A DNA stretch of 64,000 nucleotides from Sediminibacillus dalangtanensis. Lineage in GTDB: Bacteria; Bacillota; Bacilli; Bacillales; Amphibacillaceae. Each line of letters starts with the position of its first letter. The first letter of the stretch is position 1. Of this stretch, positions 34,471-42,929 are shown piece after piece. The DNA lies in NCBI RefSeq assembly GCF_017792025.1, contig NZ_CP046956.1, forward strand, positions 3,720,001 to 3,784,000, in the 5' to 3' direction. The notes beneath the pieces were generated by a model. It saw only the letters and a program-made list of their open reading frames with translations, was not told where the DNA came from and ran no database searches. Both the position numbers and the translations under genes were made by a program.

Positions 34471-36393
34471 TTATTTAGGGAGCACATCAATGAATGCTTC
34501 ATAGTCCCGTGCTTTCAATAATTTTTGCACAATAGCAGGATCATCGATCACCCTGCCGAGCAAATCATACATCGACTGTAAATCGGCTGTGCTGTCCTTC
34601 TCCACACTGAGCAGGCAGACAAATTGCACGCGCTTCCCGCTCCAGTCAATTGCTCGCTTCAATGTGCAAAAAGCCAGAAACGTTTGATTCGATTGCGGCG
34701 TGATGGGATGGGGGACTGCCACCAGATTCCCGAATGCTGTAGGCGCCACAGCTTCCCTCTCTTCCACTGCCGCAAGGAACGTCTCGTCCACCAATTTTCT
34801 TTCAGTCAAAGTATCAGCGAAAAACTCCAGAACCTCCTGCTTGGAAGCGAAGTCCTTCTGTAAAAAAATCAGGTCCTGCTTAAAATAATCGGCGATACTT
34901 TGTTTCGGATCGGCTACATACGTCTCGATTTTCTTCAAATCGGTGTCACCGAGTATTGTGTTCACTTCGATGACAGGCACCGGAAGTTGCTCAGAAATCG
35001 GAATCGAGCTTACAATAAAATCGATATCTTGAAAAGACGCCTGATTCAACCTGTAGTACTCTGTCGTCCCGACGACGTCTAGCTTCTCCCCGAATTGGGA
35101 CTTCAGCTTATAAAACAGTAATTGTGCACTACCCATCCCCGAGGCGCAAACAACCAGGCATCGCTTCGGTCCTGTTTTCAGCTTTTGCCTTTCGATGGCC
35201 GCTCCGATATGAAGCGCCAAGTAGCCAATTTCATTTTCATCAATTTTGGCATCGGTGTATTCTTCGAGCACAAGACCCGCGATAAGACCTGCTTCAAAAG
35301 CCAGCGGGTAATTGGTTTTGATATCCTCCAACATGGGGTTCCGAATATTCATTCCGTACTTATACCGATTGATGGCTGGCTTTAAATGAAGGCCAAGACT
35401 GATGATCAGCTCTTGATCCTGCCTGATGCCAAGTGCAAGTTTTTCTTCTATACGGTCGAGGATGCTCATCACCACTTGATAAATATCATCCTCCATCACC
35501 TGATCGACTTCCATACCGGTTTGGTATAACATTTTTGTCCCCAACAAGTGAATGGCTATATAGGCGATCTCTGTTTGCGGGAAAACGACTTGAAAGCTTT
35601 CCTCGACCCGCCCGACGATTTTTTCGGCAACCTGGTATTCTTTTTTGTCGAGAATGTCATCCAAATCTTTATGATATAGAGAAACATGGTATCCATTTTT
35701 GATCCGTTGATAAGCGATTGCCAAATGAATGAATAAATTATTGATGGCGATATCAGACAAGGTGAGCCCGTTTTCTTTGATTTGATTCATGATGATCTTC
35801 CAAATGACCGTCAAATCTTCCTTCGCTAGGGAAGTCAGCTGGTCATTCAACAGCCTTTGGCCAGCCTCTTCACTGCGATCGAAAATATACTCAGCCATGC
35901 AAAACCGAAGCTTTAATTCACTGCCGGTGACCTTCAGGCCATAATTAGGACGGCTTTCCAAGTGGATATCATAGTTAGCCAATATTTTTTTCGCATTTTT
36001 TAAATCATTTTGAATCGTCGATTTACTGATATGCATTTCTTCTGCCAAGTCATCCAGCTTCAAATAATTGTCTGTAAGCAGCAGCCGCCTGATCAGGTAA
36101 GCTGTCCGTTCCTCTGGAAGATCAGGAACGAGCGGGGCTTCATCTGTTTCCTCTTCTAAAACCTCTTGAAGGAATTTGCGGAACTTTTGATCATCCTTGA
36201 TATGAAGCTTGTATCCAGTTCCGCGAATCGATTCGACTACTGCGCCGTTATGGGAGAGTGTGCCGTCGAGCTGCTTCACATCTTCCCTTGTCGTCCTGGA
36301 TGTCACTTGATTGATACTGGCCAAATAGTCACTTGTCAGCGGCGATCGGGCTGCCATTAATTCACGCAGTATGGTAATGGTCCGGGAGTTCAT
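34471..36393 (-). CDS. licR: PRD- and PTS-domain transcriptional activator LicR
   Basis: This 640-residue regulator has two N-terminal HTH regions (about 1-60 and 95-135, the second with LDDLAEEMHISKSTIQNDLKNA). PRD1 (about 190-290, His223 and His282) and PRD2 (about 300-400, His336 and His395) follow. A galactitol-type EIIB-like domain has Cys416 in VVCASGMGSAQLL. An EIIA-like domain (about 505-640) has His562 in VAVPHPITP. This is the LicR/MtlR architecture: an activator whose PRDs are switched by phosphorylation from HPr and the cognate PTS. It lies downstream of the lic operon, on the same strand, behind a terminator, so it probably has its own promoter. A palindrome upstream of licB is its likely target. 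Confidence 0.92.
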   Translation of the reverse strand: MNSRTITILRELMAARSPLTSDYLASINQVTSRTTREDVKQLDGTLSHNGAVVESIRGTGYKLHIKDDQKFRKFLQEVLEEETDEAPLVPDLPEERTAYLIRRLLLTDNYLKLDDLAEEMHISKSTIQNDLKNAKKILANYDIHLESRPNYGLKVTGSELKLRFCMAEYIFDRSEEAGQRLLNDQLTSLAKEDLTVIWKIIMNQIKENGLTLSDIAINNLFIHLAIAYQRIKNGYHVSLYHKDLDDILDKKEYQVAEKIVGRVEESFQVVFPQTEIAYIAIHLLGTKMLYQTGMEVDQVMEDDIYQVVMSILDRIEEKLALGIRQDQELIISLGLHLKPAINRYKYGMNIRNPMLEDIKTNYPLAFEAGLIAGLVLEEYTDAKIDENEIGYLALHIGAAIERQKLKTGPKRCLVVCASGMGSAQLLFYKLKSQFGEKLDVVGTTEYYRLNQASFQDIDFIVSSIPISEQLPVPVIEVNTILGDTDLKKIETYVADPKQSIADYFKQDLIFLQKDFASKQEVLEFFADTLTERKLVDETFLAAVEEREAVAPTAFGNLVAVPHPITPQSNQTFLAFCTLKRAIDWSGKRVQFVCLLSVEKDSTADLQSMYDLLGRVIDDPAIVQKLLKARDYEAFIDVLPK

Positions 36394-36440
36394 CTAAACG
36401 CCTCCTTTCATCCATGCTTGATTCGTTCCTTCACGCGGAA

Positions 36441-36469
36441 AAAAGGTTCTGAATGCATCAGAACCTTTT
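36441..36469 (-). terminator. Terminator of the lic operon (after licH)
   Basis: AAAAGGTTCTGA and TCAGAACCTTTT form a 12-bp stem followed by T6 on the minus strand, between the GH4 gene and licR. Confidence 0.88.
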
Positions 36470-36525
36470 CCAACTAATAGGATTTTTCACCAATACACGA
36501 TTGGCTGCGAGGTACTGTCGTTTTA

Positions 36526-37845
36526 TTATACTACTGTTTGAAAAAATTGTGGCAAGTGTGCTTTATGCGCTTCCAGCATTTCATCGAGAATCTGTTTGGC
36601 AACCGTGTCGGACGGTACTAACGGGTTAATGGTCATGGCAAGCAGCGCTGTATTGTAATCACCGGTCACAGCAGCTTCAGCAGCTGTCCGCTCGAACGAT
36701 TTGATTTGCTGAACAAGCCCTTGTACTGGAACCGGCAATTCACCTACCTGAATCGGTTTCGGTCCGTCCTTGGTGATCACACAATTCACTTCTACTGCAG
36801 ATTCTGCAGGGATGCCGGCAATTGCTCCGTTGTTTCTCGTATTGACTGGCTGGATATCCCCTCGATTGTTGTAAATCGAGTCAATCAGACTACAGGCGGC
36901 ATCACTGTAATAAGCTCCTCCCCGCTCTTCCAGCTGTGGAGGCTTGATCGTCAGTTCTGGGTCGCTGTACAGTTCAAACAATTCCTTTTCCAGCTGCTGG
37001 ACTACCTCTGCGCGCGAGCCCGCTTCGTTTGCTTCTTTTTTCTCCTGGTTCAGCATTTTATCGGTTTGATAATAATAACGATGATACGGACATGGAAGGA
37101 CTTTCAATGCCTGGAGGAATTCCGGCTCCCAGCCGAGATCGACGATGTTTTTCATGGTCATGCTTTCTCCGCTAGTCAGTTTATCCAGTACCAGGCCGGT
37201 AACTTCCTCTCCATCAAGATAAACATGGAGTCCGAACACCATATGATTCAGGCCGGCAAAATCGATGTGTACCCGATCCGGCTCCACCTCCAGCATTTCT
37301 GCCACGCTCATCCGCATTCCGATCGGCACGTTGCAAAGCCCGACCGTTTTTGTGATGTTGCTGTAACGCAAGACCGCTTCTGTCACCATCCCGGCTGGAT
37401 TAGAAAAGTTAATTAGCCAGGCATCGGGGCATAACGCCTCTATATCCTTGCATATGTCCAGTATCACCGGGATCGTTCGCAAGCCTTTAAACAAACCGCC
37501 GGGACCATTGGTCTCCTGTCCGATCACATCATACTTGAGTGGTATTTTTTCGTCTTTAGCACGAGCCTCCAGCAACCCCACCCGAATTTGGGTCGTGACA
37601 AAATCTGCTCCAGGCAGTGCCTCCTTTCGGTCATAGGAAAGCTTGATTTCCATCGGGACACCTGCCTTTTTCACCATCCGCTTGGCAAGTGCGCCTACTG
37701 TTTCGAGCTTTTCTTTTCCTTCTGGAATATCGACGAGACACAGTTCCCTGATCGGAAGCTCGTTGTACCGCTTGATAAATCCTTCTACCAACTCAGGTGT
37801 GTAGCTTGATCCTCCGCCGATCGTCACCACTTTGATACCAGTCAT
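36526..37845 (-). CDS. licH: GH4 family 6-phospho-beta-glucosidase
   Basis: This 439-residue NAD- and Mn-dependent glycosidase has the N-terminal NAD motif VVTIGGGSSYTPELVEGF, RVGLLEARAKDEKIPLKYDVIGQETNGPGG, the metal Cys in VGLCNVPIGM and His in GLNHMVFG. It cleaves 6-phospho-beta-glucosides (phosphorylated cellobiose or lichenan fragments) by an oxidation-elimination route. The ATG at 37845 was chosen because GAGAGG is nine bases before it. It corresponds to LicH of the B. subtilis licBCAH operon and is the last gene here, separated from the GH1 gene by a terminator-like hairpin. Confidence 0.92.
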   Translation of the reverse strand: MTGIKVVTIGGGSSYTPELVEGFIKRYNELPIRELCLVDIPEGKEKLETVGALAKRMVKKAGVPMEIKLSYDRKEALPGADFVTTQIRVGLLEARAKDEKIPLKYDVIGQETNGPGGLFKGLRTIPVILDICKDIEALCPDAWLINFSNPAGMVTEAVLRYSNITKTVGLCNVPIGMRMSVAEMLEVEPDRVHIDFAGLNHMVFGLHVYLDGEEVTGLVLDKLTSGESMTMKNIVDLGWEPEFLQALKVLPCPYHRYYYQTDKMLNQEKKEANEAGSRAEVVQQLEKELFELYSDPELTIKPPQLEERGGAYYSDAACSLIDSIYNNRGDIQPVNTRNNGAIAGIPAESAVEVNCVITKDGPKPIQVGELPVPVQGLVQQIKSFERTAAEAAVTGDYNTALLAMTINPLVPSDTVAKQILDEMLEAHKAHLPQFFQTVV

Positions 37846-37916
37846 TATTTTCACGCCTCTCCACTGTTATCGTCATTGCTTTTAGTCAAATCCGCAAAAA
37901 AGGATGGAAAAAAAGA

Positions 37917-37954
37917 CGCAGCGGGATGATTACAATCAATCGGTTCCCGCTGCG
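37917..37954 (-). terminator. Terminator-like hairpin inside the lic operon
   Basis: CGCAGCGGGA and TCCCGCTGCG are perfect 10-bp arms with an 18-base loop, followed on the minus strand by TC and T7, between the GH1 gene and the GH4 gene. It should reduce licH expression relative to the upstream PTS genes unless read through. Confidence 0.85.
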
Positions 37955-37979
37955 CCTCCCCTAATCAGTCGCAGCAAGG

Positions 37980-39368
37980 TTAAAAGCCATTATTTTCTGC
38001 AACTTGTTTGATCCACTCAGCACTTTTCTTCGGTGTTCTTTCTTTTGTTTCTATATCTACGGAAAAGAATCCATATCTATTCTTATAAGCATTCATCCAG
38101 GACCAATTATCCATGAATGACCATAAATGATAGCCTTTTGTATTGGCCCCTTCTTCGATTGCTTTATGAAGCCATTCTAGATGACCTTTAATAAATTCTA
38201 TCCGATAATCATCCTGGATTTGACCGTTTTCGATAAAGCGATCCTCGTCCTGGACACCCATTCCGTTTTCAGATATGAAGGATTCGATGTTGCCATAGTT
38301 TTCTTTCAGATTCATCATGATATCGTAAATACCTTTTTCGTAAATCTCCCAGCCGCGATATTTGTTCATTTTCCGGCCCGGCATCTCGTAATGATCAAAG
38401 AACCATTCCGGCATAAACGGACTGTAAGGGTTAGGCAGTGTTTCTTTCGCTTTGACACGACGAGGCTGATAATAGTTAACACCAAGCAGATCCACTGTGT
38501 TGTTTTTGATCAATTGCTTATCGCCATGTTCTGTCACAGGCAACTGGCCATGTTCCTCAAGGATATCGATCAATTCTTGTGGATATTCCCCTAAAACAGA
38601 TGGATCGAGGAAACTGCGGTTAAAGAACAAATCGGCAATCCGGGAGGCCCTTAAGTCAGCAGGATTCTGGCTCCTCGGGTAAGAAGGAGTCAAATTCAAG
38701 ATGATACCGATTTTTCCTTCTTTGATAGCAAAGGTGCGGAACGTCTCTACCGCCTTGGCATGCGCCACCATCGTATGATAAGCAACCTGTGCTGCCCGCT
38801 TGGCATCGACTACGTTCGGATAATGAAAATCATACAGATAACCACCCTCAACCGGCACAATTGGTTCGTTAAACGTAAACCATTTGCTGACCCGGTCGCC
38901 AAACAAACGGAAAGCATGCTTGGCATATTCAGCATAAGCCTCGACGACCGCTCTGCTTTCCCAACCGCCCTCGTTTTGCAGTTCCAACGGCATGTCAAAA
39001 TGATACAAATTGACAAACGGTTCAATGTCGTTGGCAATCAATTCATCGATTACATTGTTATAAAAGGTGACTGCCTCCTGATTCACTTCCCCGCGACCTC
39101 CGGGGATAAGACGGGACCAGGAAATCGATAGACGAAACGTATTGTGGCCGATTTGCTTCATCAGCTGGACGTCTTCTTTATAGCGATGATAGAAATCAGA
39201 AGTGGTCTGTGGTCCTACTCCTTCAAAAAAACGGTTCGACTCTTGATCATACCATTCGTCCCAAATATTTCGGCCTTTGCCGCCTTCCTTGGCAGCTCCT
39301 TCGATTTGCGTGGCAGAGGTAGCGCTTCCCCACCAGAATCCTTCCGGAAATTTGTATTGAACAGACAT
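37980..39368 (-). CDS. GH1 family 6-phospho-beta-glucosidase
   Basis: This 462-residue (beta/alpha)8 glycosidase starts FPEGFWWGSATSATQIEGA. The acid/base Glu is in KWFTFNEPIV and the nucleophile Glu in ESFISENGMG. The phosphate-recognition Ser, Lys and Tyr of phospho-glycosidases fit NWSWMNAYKNRYGF. It hydrolyses beta-glucoside 6-phosphates delivered by the PTS. It sits between licA (16-base gap) and licH. B. subtilis lic lacks this extra gene, so the operon carries two mechanistically different phospho-beta-glucosidases. Confidence 0.92.
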   Translation of the reverse strand: MSVQYKFPEGFWWGSATSATQIEGAAKEGGKGRNIWDEWYDQESNRFFEGVGPQTTSDFYHRYKEDVQLMKQIGHNTFRLSISWSRLIPGGRGEVNQEAVTFYNNVIDELIANDIEPFVNLYHFDMPLELQNEGGWESRAVVEAYAEYAKHAFRLFGDRVSKWFTFNEPIVPVEGGYLYDFHYPNVVDAKRAAQVAYHTMVAHAKAVETFRTFAIKEGKIGIILNLTPSYPRSQNPADLRASRIADLFFNRSFLDPSVLGEYPQELIDILEEHGQLPVTEHGDKQLIKNNTVDLLGVNYYQPRRVKAKETLPNPYSPFMPEWFFDHYEMPGRKMNKYRGWEIYEKGIYDIMMNLKENYGNIESFISENGMGVQDEDRFIENGQIQDDYRIEFIKGHLEWLHKAIEEGANTKGYHLWSFMDNWSWMNAYKNRYGFFSVDIETKERTPKKSAEWIKQVAENNGF

Positions 39369-39383
39369 AGCTATTACCTCCAG

Positions 39384-39689
39384 TTACTTGTGTCGATAGA
39401 TTTCGATGATTTCCACGGCTAAATCTCTCACGGTCATCGAGGTCATCAGGTGGTCCTGTGAATGCACGAGAATCACATTCACAGAAGCCCCCTCCCCGCT
39501 TGCTTCTTCTTGAAGCAATTTTGTTTGATAACCGTGCGCTTTGCCAAGCTCCTCGCCTGCTTCTTCGATGAGACGGTCGGCTTCAGTAAAATTTCCTTCT
39601 TTTGCCTCCTGGATTGCTTCCATGGCACTCGACTTGCCATTTCCAGCGTACAAGATGATTTGAAAAGCAATTTCTGTTAAGTTATCCAT
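39384..39689 (-). CDS. licA: PTS lactose/cellobiose-type EIIA component
   Basis: This 101-residue helical protein has IAFQIILYAGNGKSSAMEAIQEAKEGNFTEADRLI and the phospho-accepting His in VILVHSQDHLMTSM. It passes phosphate from HPr to LicB. GGTGG precedes the ATG. It is the third gene of the lic operon. Confidence 0.93.
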   Translation of the reverse strand: MDNLTEIAFQIILYAGNGKSSAMEAIQEAKEGNFTEADRLIEEAGEELGKAHGYQTKLLQEEASGEGASVNVILVHSQDHLMTSMTVRDLAVEIIEIYRHK

Positions 39690-39719
39690 CGGTTATTCCA
39701 CCTTCGAGTCTCAAGTTAG

Positions 39720-41054
39720 TTACATATTTACCGTTTCATTCCGCTGATCTTCCGCAGAATTTTCATTTTCATAATATTGTTTATCCATGATTTTCAGGAA
39801 CGGCCACCAGATGACAAACACCACAGCGATGTTGACCAATTGCAAAGCCCCGCCCTGCCAGCTGTTGCCTGTCGCCAAGAATCCGCTCAGCACGGTTGGC
39901 GTTGTCCAAGGCACGATGACACCATTCGGATAAGGAACCATACCAGAAGCCATCGCAAAATAAGTGATGAACGTAACGATAACAGGCGCGATCAACCAAG
40001 GGATGATGACCAACGGATTCATGATGATCGGAAGACCGAATATCACCGGTTCGTTTACGTTAAATATTCCTGCCGGTGCTCCCAATTTACCCAATTCTTT
40101 CAATTGACGACTTCGCCCGATCAGGAAGATACCGATGATAACTGCCAACGTCATTCCGGAGCCACCGATACCGACAATGAAGGTATCGATGAACTGCTTG
40201 GTGACAATGTTGGGAAGTTCCTGTCCAGCATTGAAAGCTTCCAGGTTTTGGTTGTTCAAAGCGTACCAGATTGGATCAAACACAGAGTTGACGATAATCT
40301 GGCCGTGCAGCCCGAAGAACCAGAACAATTGAATCAACAAGACCGCAATCAGCGTGGCCGGCAGTCCGCTTCCAAGTGCTGTAAGCGGCTCTTGAATCAA
40401 GGTATAGATGAAGTTTTGTACGGTATCAAATGGTGTGTAGCTGAAAATAATTCGGACAATCAGAAATATAGATAATGTCAGGGTGATCGGAATCAATGCG
40501 CTGAATGAACGTGAAACAGCGTCCGGAACACCTGCCGGCATTTTGATTGTCCAATCTTTTTCTACAAAGAAACGGTACAGTTCAGCAGCAAAGAAAGCGG
40601 TAAAAATACCAAGGAACATCCCTTCTGCTCCCAAGCTTGCAGTCGGAATGACACCGCCTACCTGCTCAATGGTTTCATTTGCCGTTTCGAAATCGATCAC
40701 CTGCGGCGTAAGAATTAAAAATGAAGCCAGAGCAACGGCACCGCCATAAATCGATTCGCCTCCATAATGTTCCGTCAACTTATAACCAATACCAATAATA
40801 ACGAACAATCCCATAATACTCAGGGTGGAAGCAGATGCAGGTCCTAAGGCAGCCTGGTATGCTTCATAGGCGCTTTCACTGATCCACTGATCAAGGAAAG
40901 GAAAATTGGCAATAACGACAAAAATGGAACCAAAGATGATGAAAGGCAATGCAACCATAAAGCCGTTGCGCAATGCCGTCAAATAGCGGTTGTTATTTAG
41001 TTTATCCGCTATCGGCATTAGAATATTTTCTAAAACCTCCATGAATTTGTTCAC
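39720..41054 (-). CDS. licC: PTS cellobiose/lichenan-type EIIC permease
   Basis: This 444-residue membrane permease of the lactose/cellobiose family starts FMEVLENILMPIADKLNNNRYLTALRNGFMVALPFIIFGS. It has WFFGLHGQIIVNSVFDPIWYAL and the NEPVIFGLPIIMNPLVIIPW substrate-site block. It carries the beta-glucoside across the membrane as it is phosphorylated by LicB. The GTG at 41054 follows AAAGGGGAG at the right distance. The 94-base gap to licB contains GGCCCG/CGGGCC arms that could stabilise or divide the transcript. Confidence 0.93.
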   Translation of the reverse strand: MNKFMEVLENILMPIADKLNNNRYLTALRNGFMVALPFIIFGSIFVVIANFPFLDQWISESAYEAYQAALGPASASTLSIMGLFVIIGIGYKLTEHYGGESIYGGAVALASFLILTPQVIDFETANETIEQVGGVIPTASLGAEGMFLGIFTAFFAAELYRFFVEKDWTIKMPAGVPDAVSRSFSALIPITLTLSIFLIVRIIFSYTPFDTVQNFIYTLIQEPLTALGSGLPATLIAVLLIQLFWFFGLHGQIIVNSVFDPIWYALNNQNLEAFNAGQELPNIVTKQFIDTFIVGIGGSGMTLAVIIGIFLIGRSRQLKELGKLGAPAGIFNVNEPVIFGLPIIMNPLVIIPWLIAPVIVTFITYFAMASGMVPYPNGVIVPWTTPTVLSGFLATGNSWQGGALQLVNIAVVFVIWWPFLKIMDKQYYENENSAEDQRNETVNM

Positions 41055-41148
41055 GTTTATTCTCCCCTTTTCTCCAAAACGGCCCGCCGTCAACCAACGT
41101 ACTGTGCCACTCGCTGATCGAACGGGCCTGTTTTATTCTGTTAAGCTA

Positions 41149-41457
41149 TCATTCACCCATTAGTTCTAATGCTTTATTCAAAACGGCTTCTCCATCGACT
41201 CTGCCGTAAGACATCGGATCAATAACGTCCAGTGGGATACCTACCTCATCGGCTGTTTTGGAAAATTTCTTTTTCATAAAGCGCATTTGCGGTCCGATCA
41301 ACAGTACATCGGCACGCTCCATTTCTTTCGGTGCTTTATCCTGTGCAACAGCCCAAATTTCAGCTTCAATGCCTTTTGCCTCTGCTGCCTCTTTCATCTT
41401 CGAAACTAATAAGCTAGTGGACATTCCTGCTGAACATGCGAGTAATATATGTTTCAT
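41149..41457 (-). CDS. licB: PTS lactose/cellobiose-type EIIB component
   Basis: This 102-residue protein has the active Cys8 in ILLACSAGMSTSLLVSKMKEAA and the family ending VDGEAVLNKALELMG. It transfers phosphate from LicA to the incoming sugar at LicC. It is the first gene of the operon. The upstream region holds a promoter, a cre site and a perfect palindrome. Confidence 0.93.
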   Translation of the reverse strand: MKHILLACSAGMSTSLLVSKMKEAAEAKGIEAEIWAVAQDKAPKEMERADVLLIGPQMRFMKKKFSKTADEVGIPLDVIDPMSYGRVDGEAVLNKALELMGE

Positions 41458-41507
41458 CTATAATTCCTCCTAAGATGCTGTTATTTTGTATCTGCTTTCA
41501 TTGTAGA

Positions 41508-41523
41508 TTACAAACGCTTTCAA
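41508..41523 (-). promoter_or_regulatory. cre (CcpA) site overlapping the lic promoter
   Basis: On the minus strand TTGAAAGCGTTTGTAA matches the cre consensus WTGNAARCGNWWWCAW at 14 of 16 positions. It overlaps a candidate -35 (TTGTAA, 41508-41513), which pairs with TACAAA 17 bases downstream. Glucose repression through CcpA is expected. Confidence 0.75.
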
Positions 41524-41537
41524 GAACACACATTGTT

Positions 41538-41557
41538 TTTCCGTTGCACAACGGAAA
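41538..41557. promoter_or_regulatory. Putative LicR target palindrome
   Basis: TTTCCGTTGCACAACGGAAA is a perfect 9-bp inverted repeat with a 2-base centre, about 25 bases upstream of the cre/-35 region. Its place before a weak promoter suits an activator site, and LicR is the only activator in the locus. Binding is inferred. Confidence 0.6.
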
Positions 41558-41724
41558 TGATTATGCGCTTACATTTTGTTTTGTTGGCTTAGGGGGGGTG
41601 TAAACCGATAGATAAAGCTGAAAAGTAGTTAATATTTGAAACTTTCAGCATTAAATAATCGTATAGGAATAGATAAAAAATTTTTTAGGTTGCCTCATTC
41701 AAACAAATGGAGAGGAACAATAAT

Positions 41725-41883
41725 ATGGGAAAATCAAAGTTTCGTGGATTTGGAATTATCCTTGGCGTTGGGATTGGTACTAGCTTTGGAGTGGCCATTG
41801 ATCAAGTAGCGATAAGTATAGCAATCGGCATTGTGTTAGGATTAACAATTGGTTCTATGGTAGACAAACGGAATCAACAGTAA
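41725..41883 (+). CDS. Small glycine-zipper membrane protein, 52 residues
   Basis: The sequence begins MGKSKFRGFGIILGVGIGTS, is almost wholly hydrophobic with Gly spacing (GVGIGTSFGVAI, GIVLGLTIGSM), and ends in a polar DKRNQQ tail. GGAGAGG precedes the ATG. It is probably a one- or two-span membrane peptide. I do not recognise a characterised family. It marks the start of the A+T-rich island, 35 bases before the bacilliredoxin gene, and may be cotranscribed with it. Confidence 0.65.
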   Translation: MGKSKFRGFGIILGVGIGTSFGVAIDQVAISIAIGIVLGLTIGSMVDKRNQQ

Positions 41884-41918
41884 AGGTAGGAATTGATATA
41901 TTTTCGGGGAGAGTGAAG

Positions 41919-42254
41919 ATGGGGCCTGCCAATGAACTGACAACACCGGAAGAATGTAAAGATGTATGGGAAAGTTCGATGAATTCACCAATATTAGTCT
42001 TTAAACATAGTACTTCTTGTATGATTAGTGCAAGAGCCTTCAAGCATGTAAAGGCCTTTTTTCAAACATCTGGTGAAGATAAACTAGATTGCTATATGGT
42101 AAAGGTTATCGAAAGCAGAAGATTATCACATCAGATTGCAAATGATACAAACATTCCTCATAAGTCACCTCAAATTTTTCTCATAGATAAACAACAAATT
42201 GTGGAACACCTCACATTGGAAAATAACAGAAGACCGTACCAGGGAAGCGGTTAG
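41919..42254 (+). CDS. YtxJ-like monothiol bacilliredoxin, C-terminus replaced by transposon sequence
   Basis: A frame of 111 codons encodes [21 protein letters not shown] (single Cys motif HSTSCMIS), [19 protein letters not shown] and [19 protein letters not shown]. This is the pattern of YtxJ/BrxC-type proteins that reduce protein-bacillithiol disulfides. After VEHLT the expected short ending (a Trp/Ala-Ser-His-like segment) is missing. The frame instead runs into the tnpB remnant at about 42227 and stops. The lesion affects only the last few residues, so activity may survive. GGGGAGAG precedes the ATG. Confidence 0.72.
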   Translation: MGPANELTTPEECKDVWESSMNSPILVFKHSTSCMISARAFKHVKAFFQTSGEDKLDCYMVKVIESRRLSHQIANDTNIPHKSPQIFLIDKQQIVEHLTLENNRRPYQGSG

Positions 42255-42466
42255 CGGGACCGTCTCCTCCCGCAAATGCTTGTTTAGATTGTACGAACTT
42301 CTGTACAAGTAAACAATTTCTAATTGAACATGAAGAGCCCTTAGACCGAACTAAAGAAATATTAAATAGGGCTAAACAGAACCAATGGCAGCGTCAGGTT
42401 GAAACTAACGAACGTGTTAAAGATAGATTAGAGCAAATTATTTATTCGTTAGAGGAGACAAATTAA
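42227..42466 (+). pseudogene. 3' remnant of a Tn554-type transposase B (tnpB)
   Basis: The open frame without a start codon encodes [18 protein letters not shown], the Cys-rich C-terminal motif of Tn554 TnpB recombinases (usually CPHANACLTCDHF-like). [24 protein letters not shown] and a regular stop follow. Only about 79 C-terminal codons remain of a protein of over 600 residues; the catalytic tyrosine-recombinase domain is not in the window at this locus. It overlaps the end of the ytxJ frame. Confidence 0.75.
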
Positions 42467-42467
42467 G

Positions 42468-42829
42468 ATGACTAGAAACTAGTAAACAACTGCCATAATT
42501 CAACTATCCAAAGAAAAGTCGGAAAAGACAAGAATTAGGGCTGAAAAGACAATTTCAGAGATAGCATTGAAAAAAGAGAAGATTAATTTTAATTCCGTTG
42601 CACAAAAAGCGAATGTTTCAAAGTCATGGCTTTACAAAAAAAAGATGTTAGAACTAGAGTGGAGACATTAAGAGGGATGCAAATAAGTGAGTTAAACCCT
42701 CGTAAAACTAGTAAAAGTGTCCGTTCAGAGGAAGTTAATAAGACCTTAAAAAAACCGTATAAAGGCACTAGAAGAAGAGAACAAACATTAAAAGATCAAG
42801 TACAAAAATTGCATAGCAAATTGTTTTAG
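42468..42829 (+). pseudogene. Broken Tn554-type tnpC (DUF6262-like)
   Basis: The expected frame begins ATG ACT AGA AAC and is stopped at once by TAG TAA. It then stays open with IIQLSKEKSEKTRIRAEKTI and INFNSVAQKANVSKSWLYK, a helix-turn-helix typical of TnpC. At a run of eight A (42636-42643) the frame must shift by one to continue with KDVRTRVETLRGMQ and a basic C-terminus ending KLHSKLF. One missing A explains the shift. Total length is near that of TnpC (about 120-125 residues). Confidence 0.75.
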
Positions 42830-42929
42830 CTTTTTCGGTTTTCTTACATTTGAAATAGAAATTCAATGAATAGGTAATGTTTTTAGTGTGAATTTAAAAT
42901 AAAATCATTTCCATATAGAGGTGGATTCT

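Noticed and set aside
37917..37954. LicT/BglG-type RNA antiterminator (RAT) at the intra-operon hairpin
   Set aside because: No RAT-like sequence overlaps the 5' arm, and the regulator of this operon is a DNA-binding PRD protein rather than an RNA-binding antiterminator.
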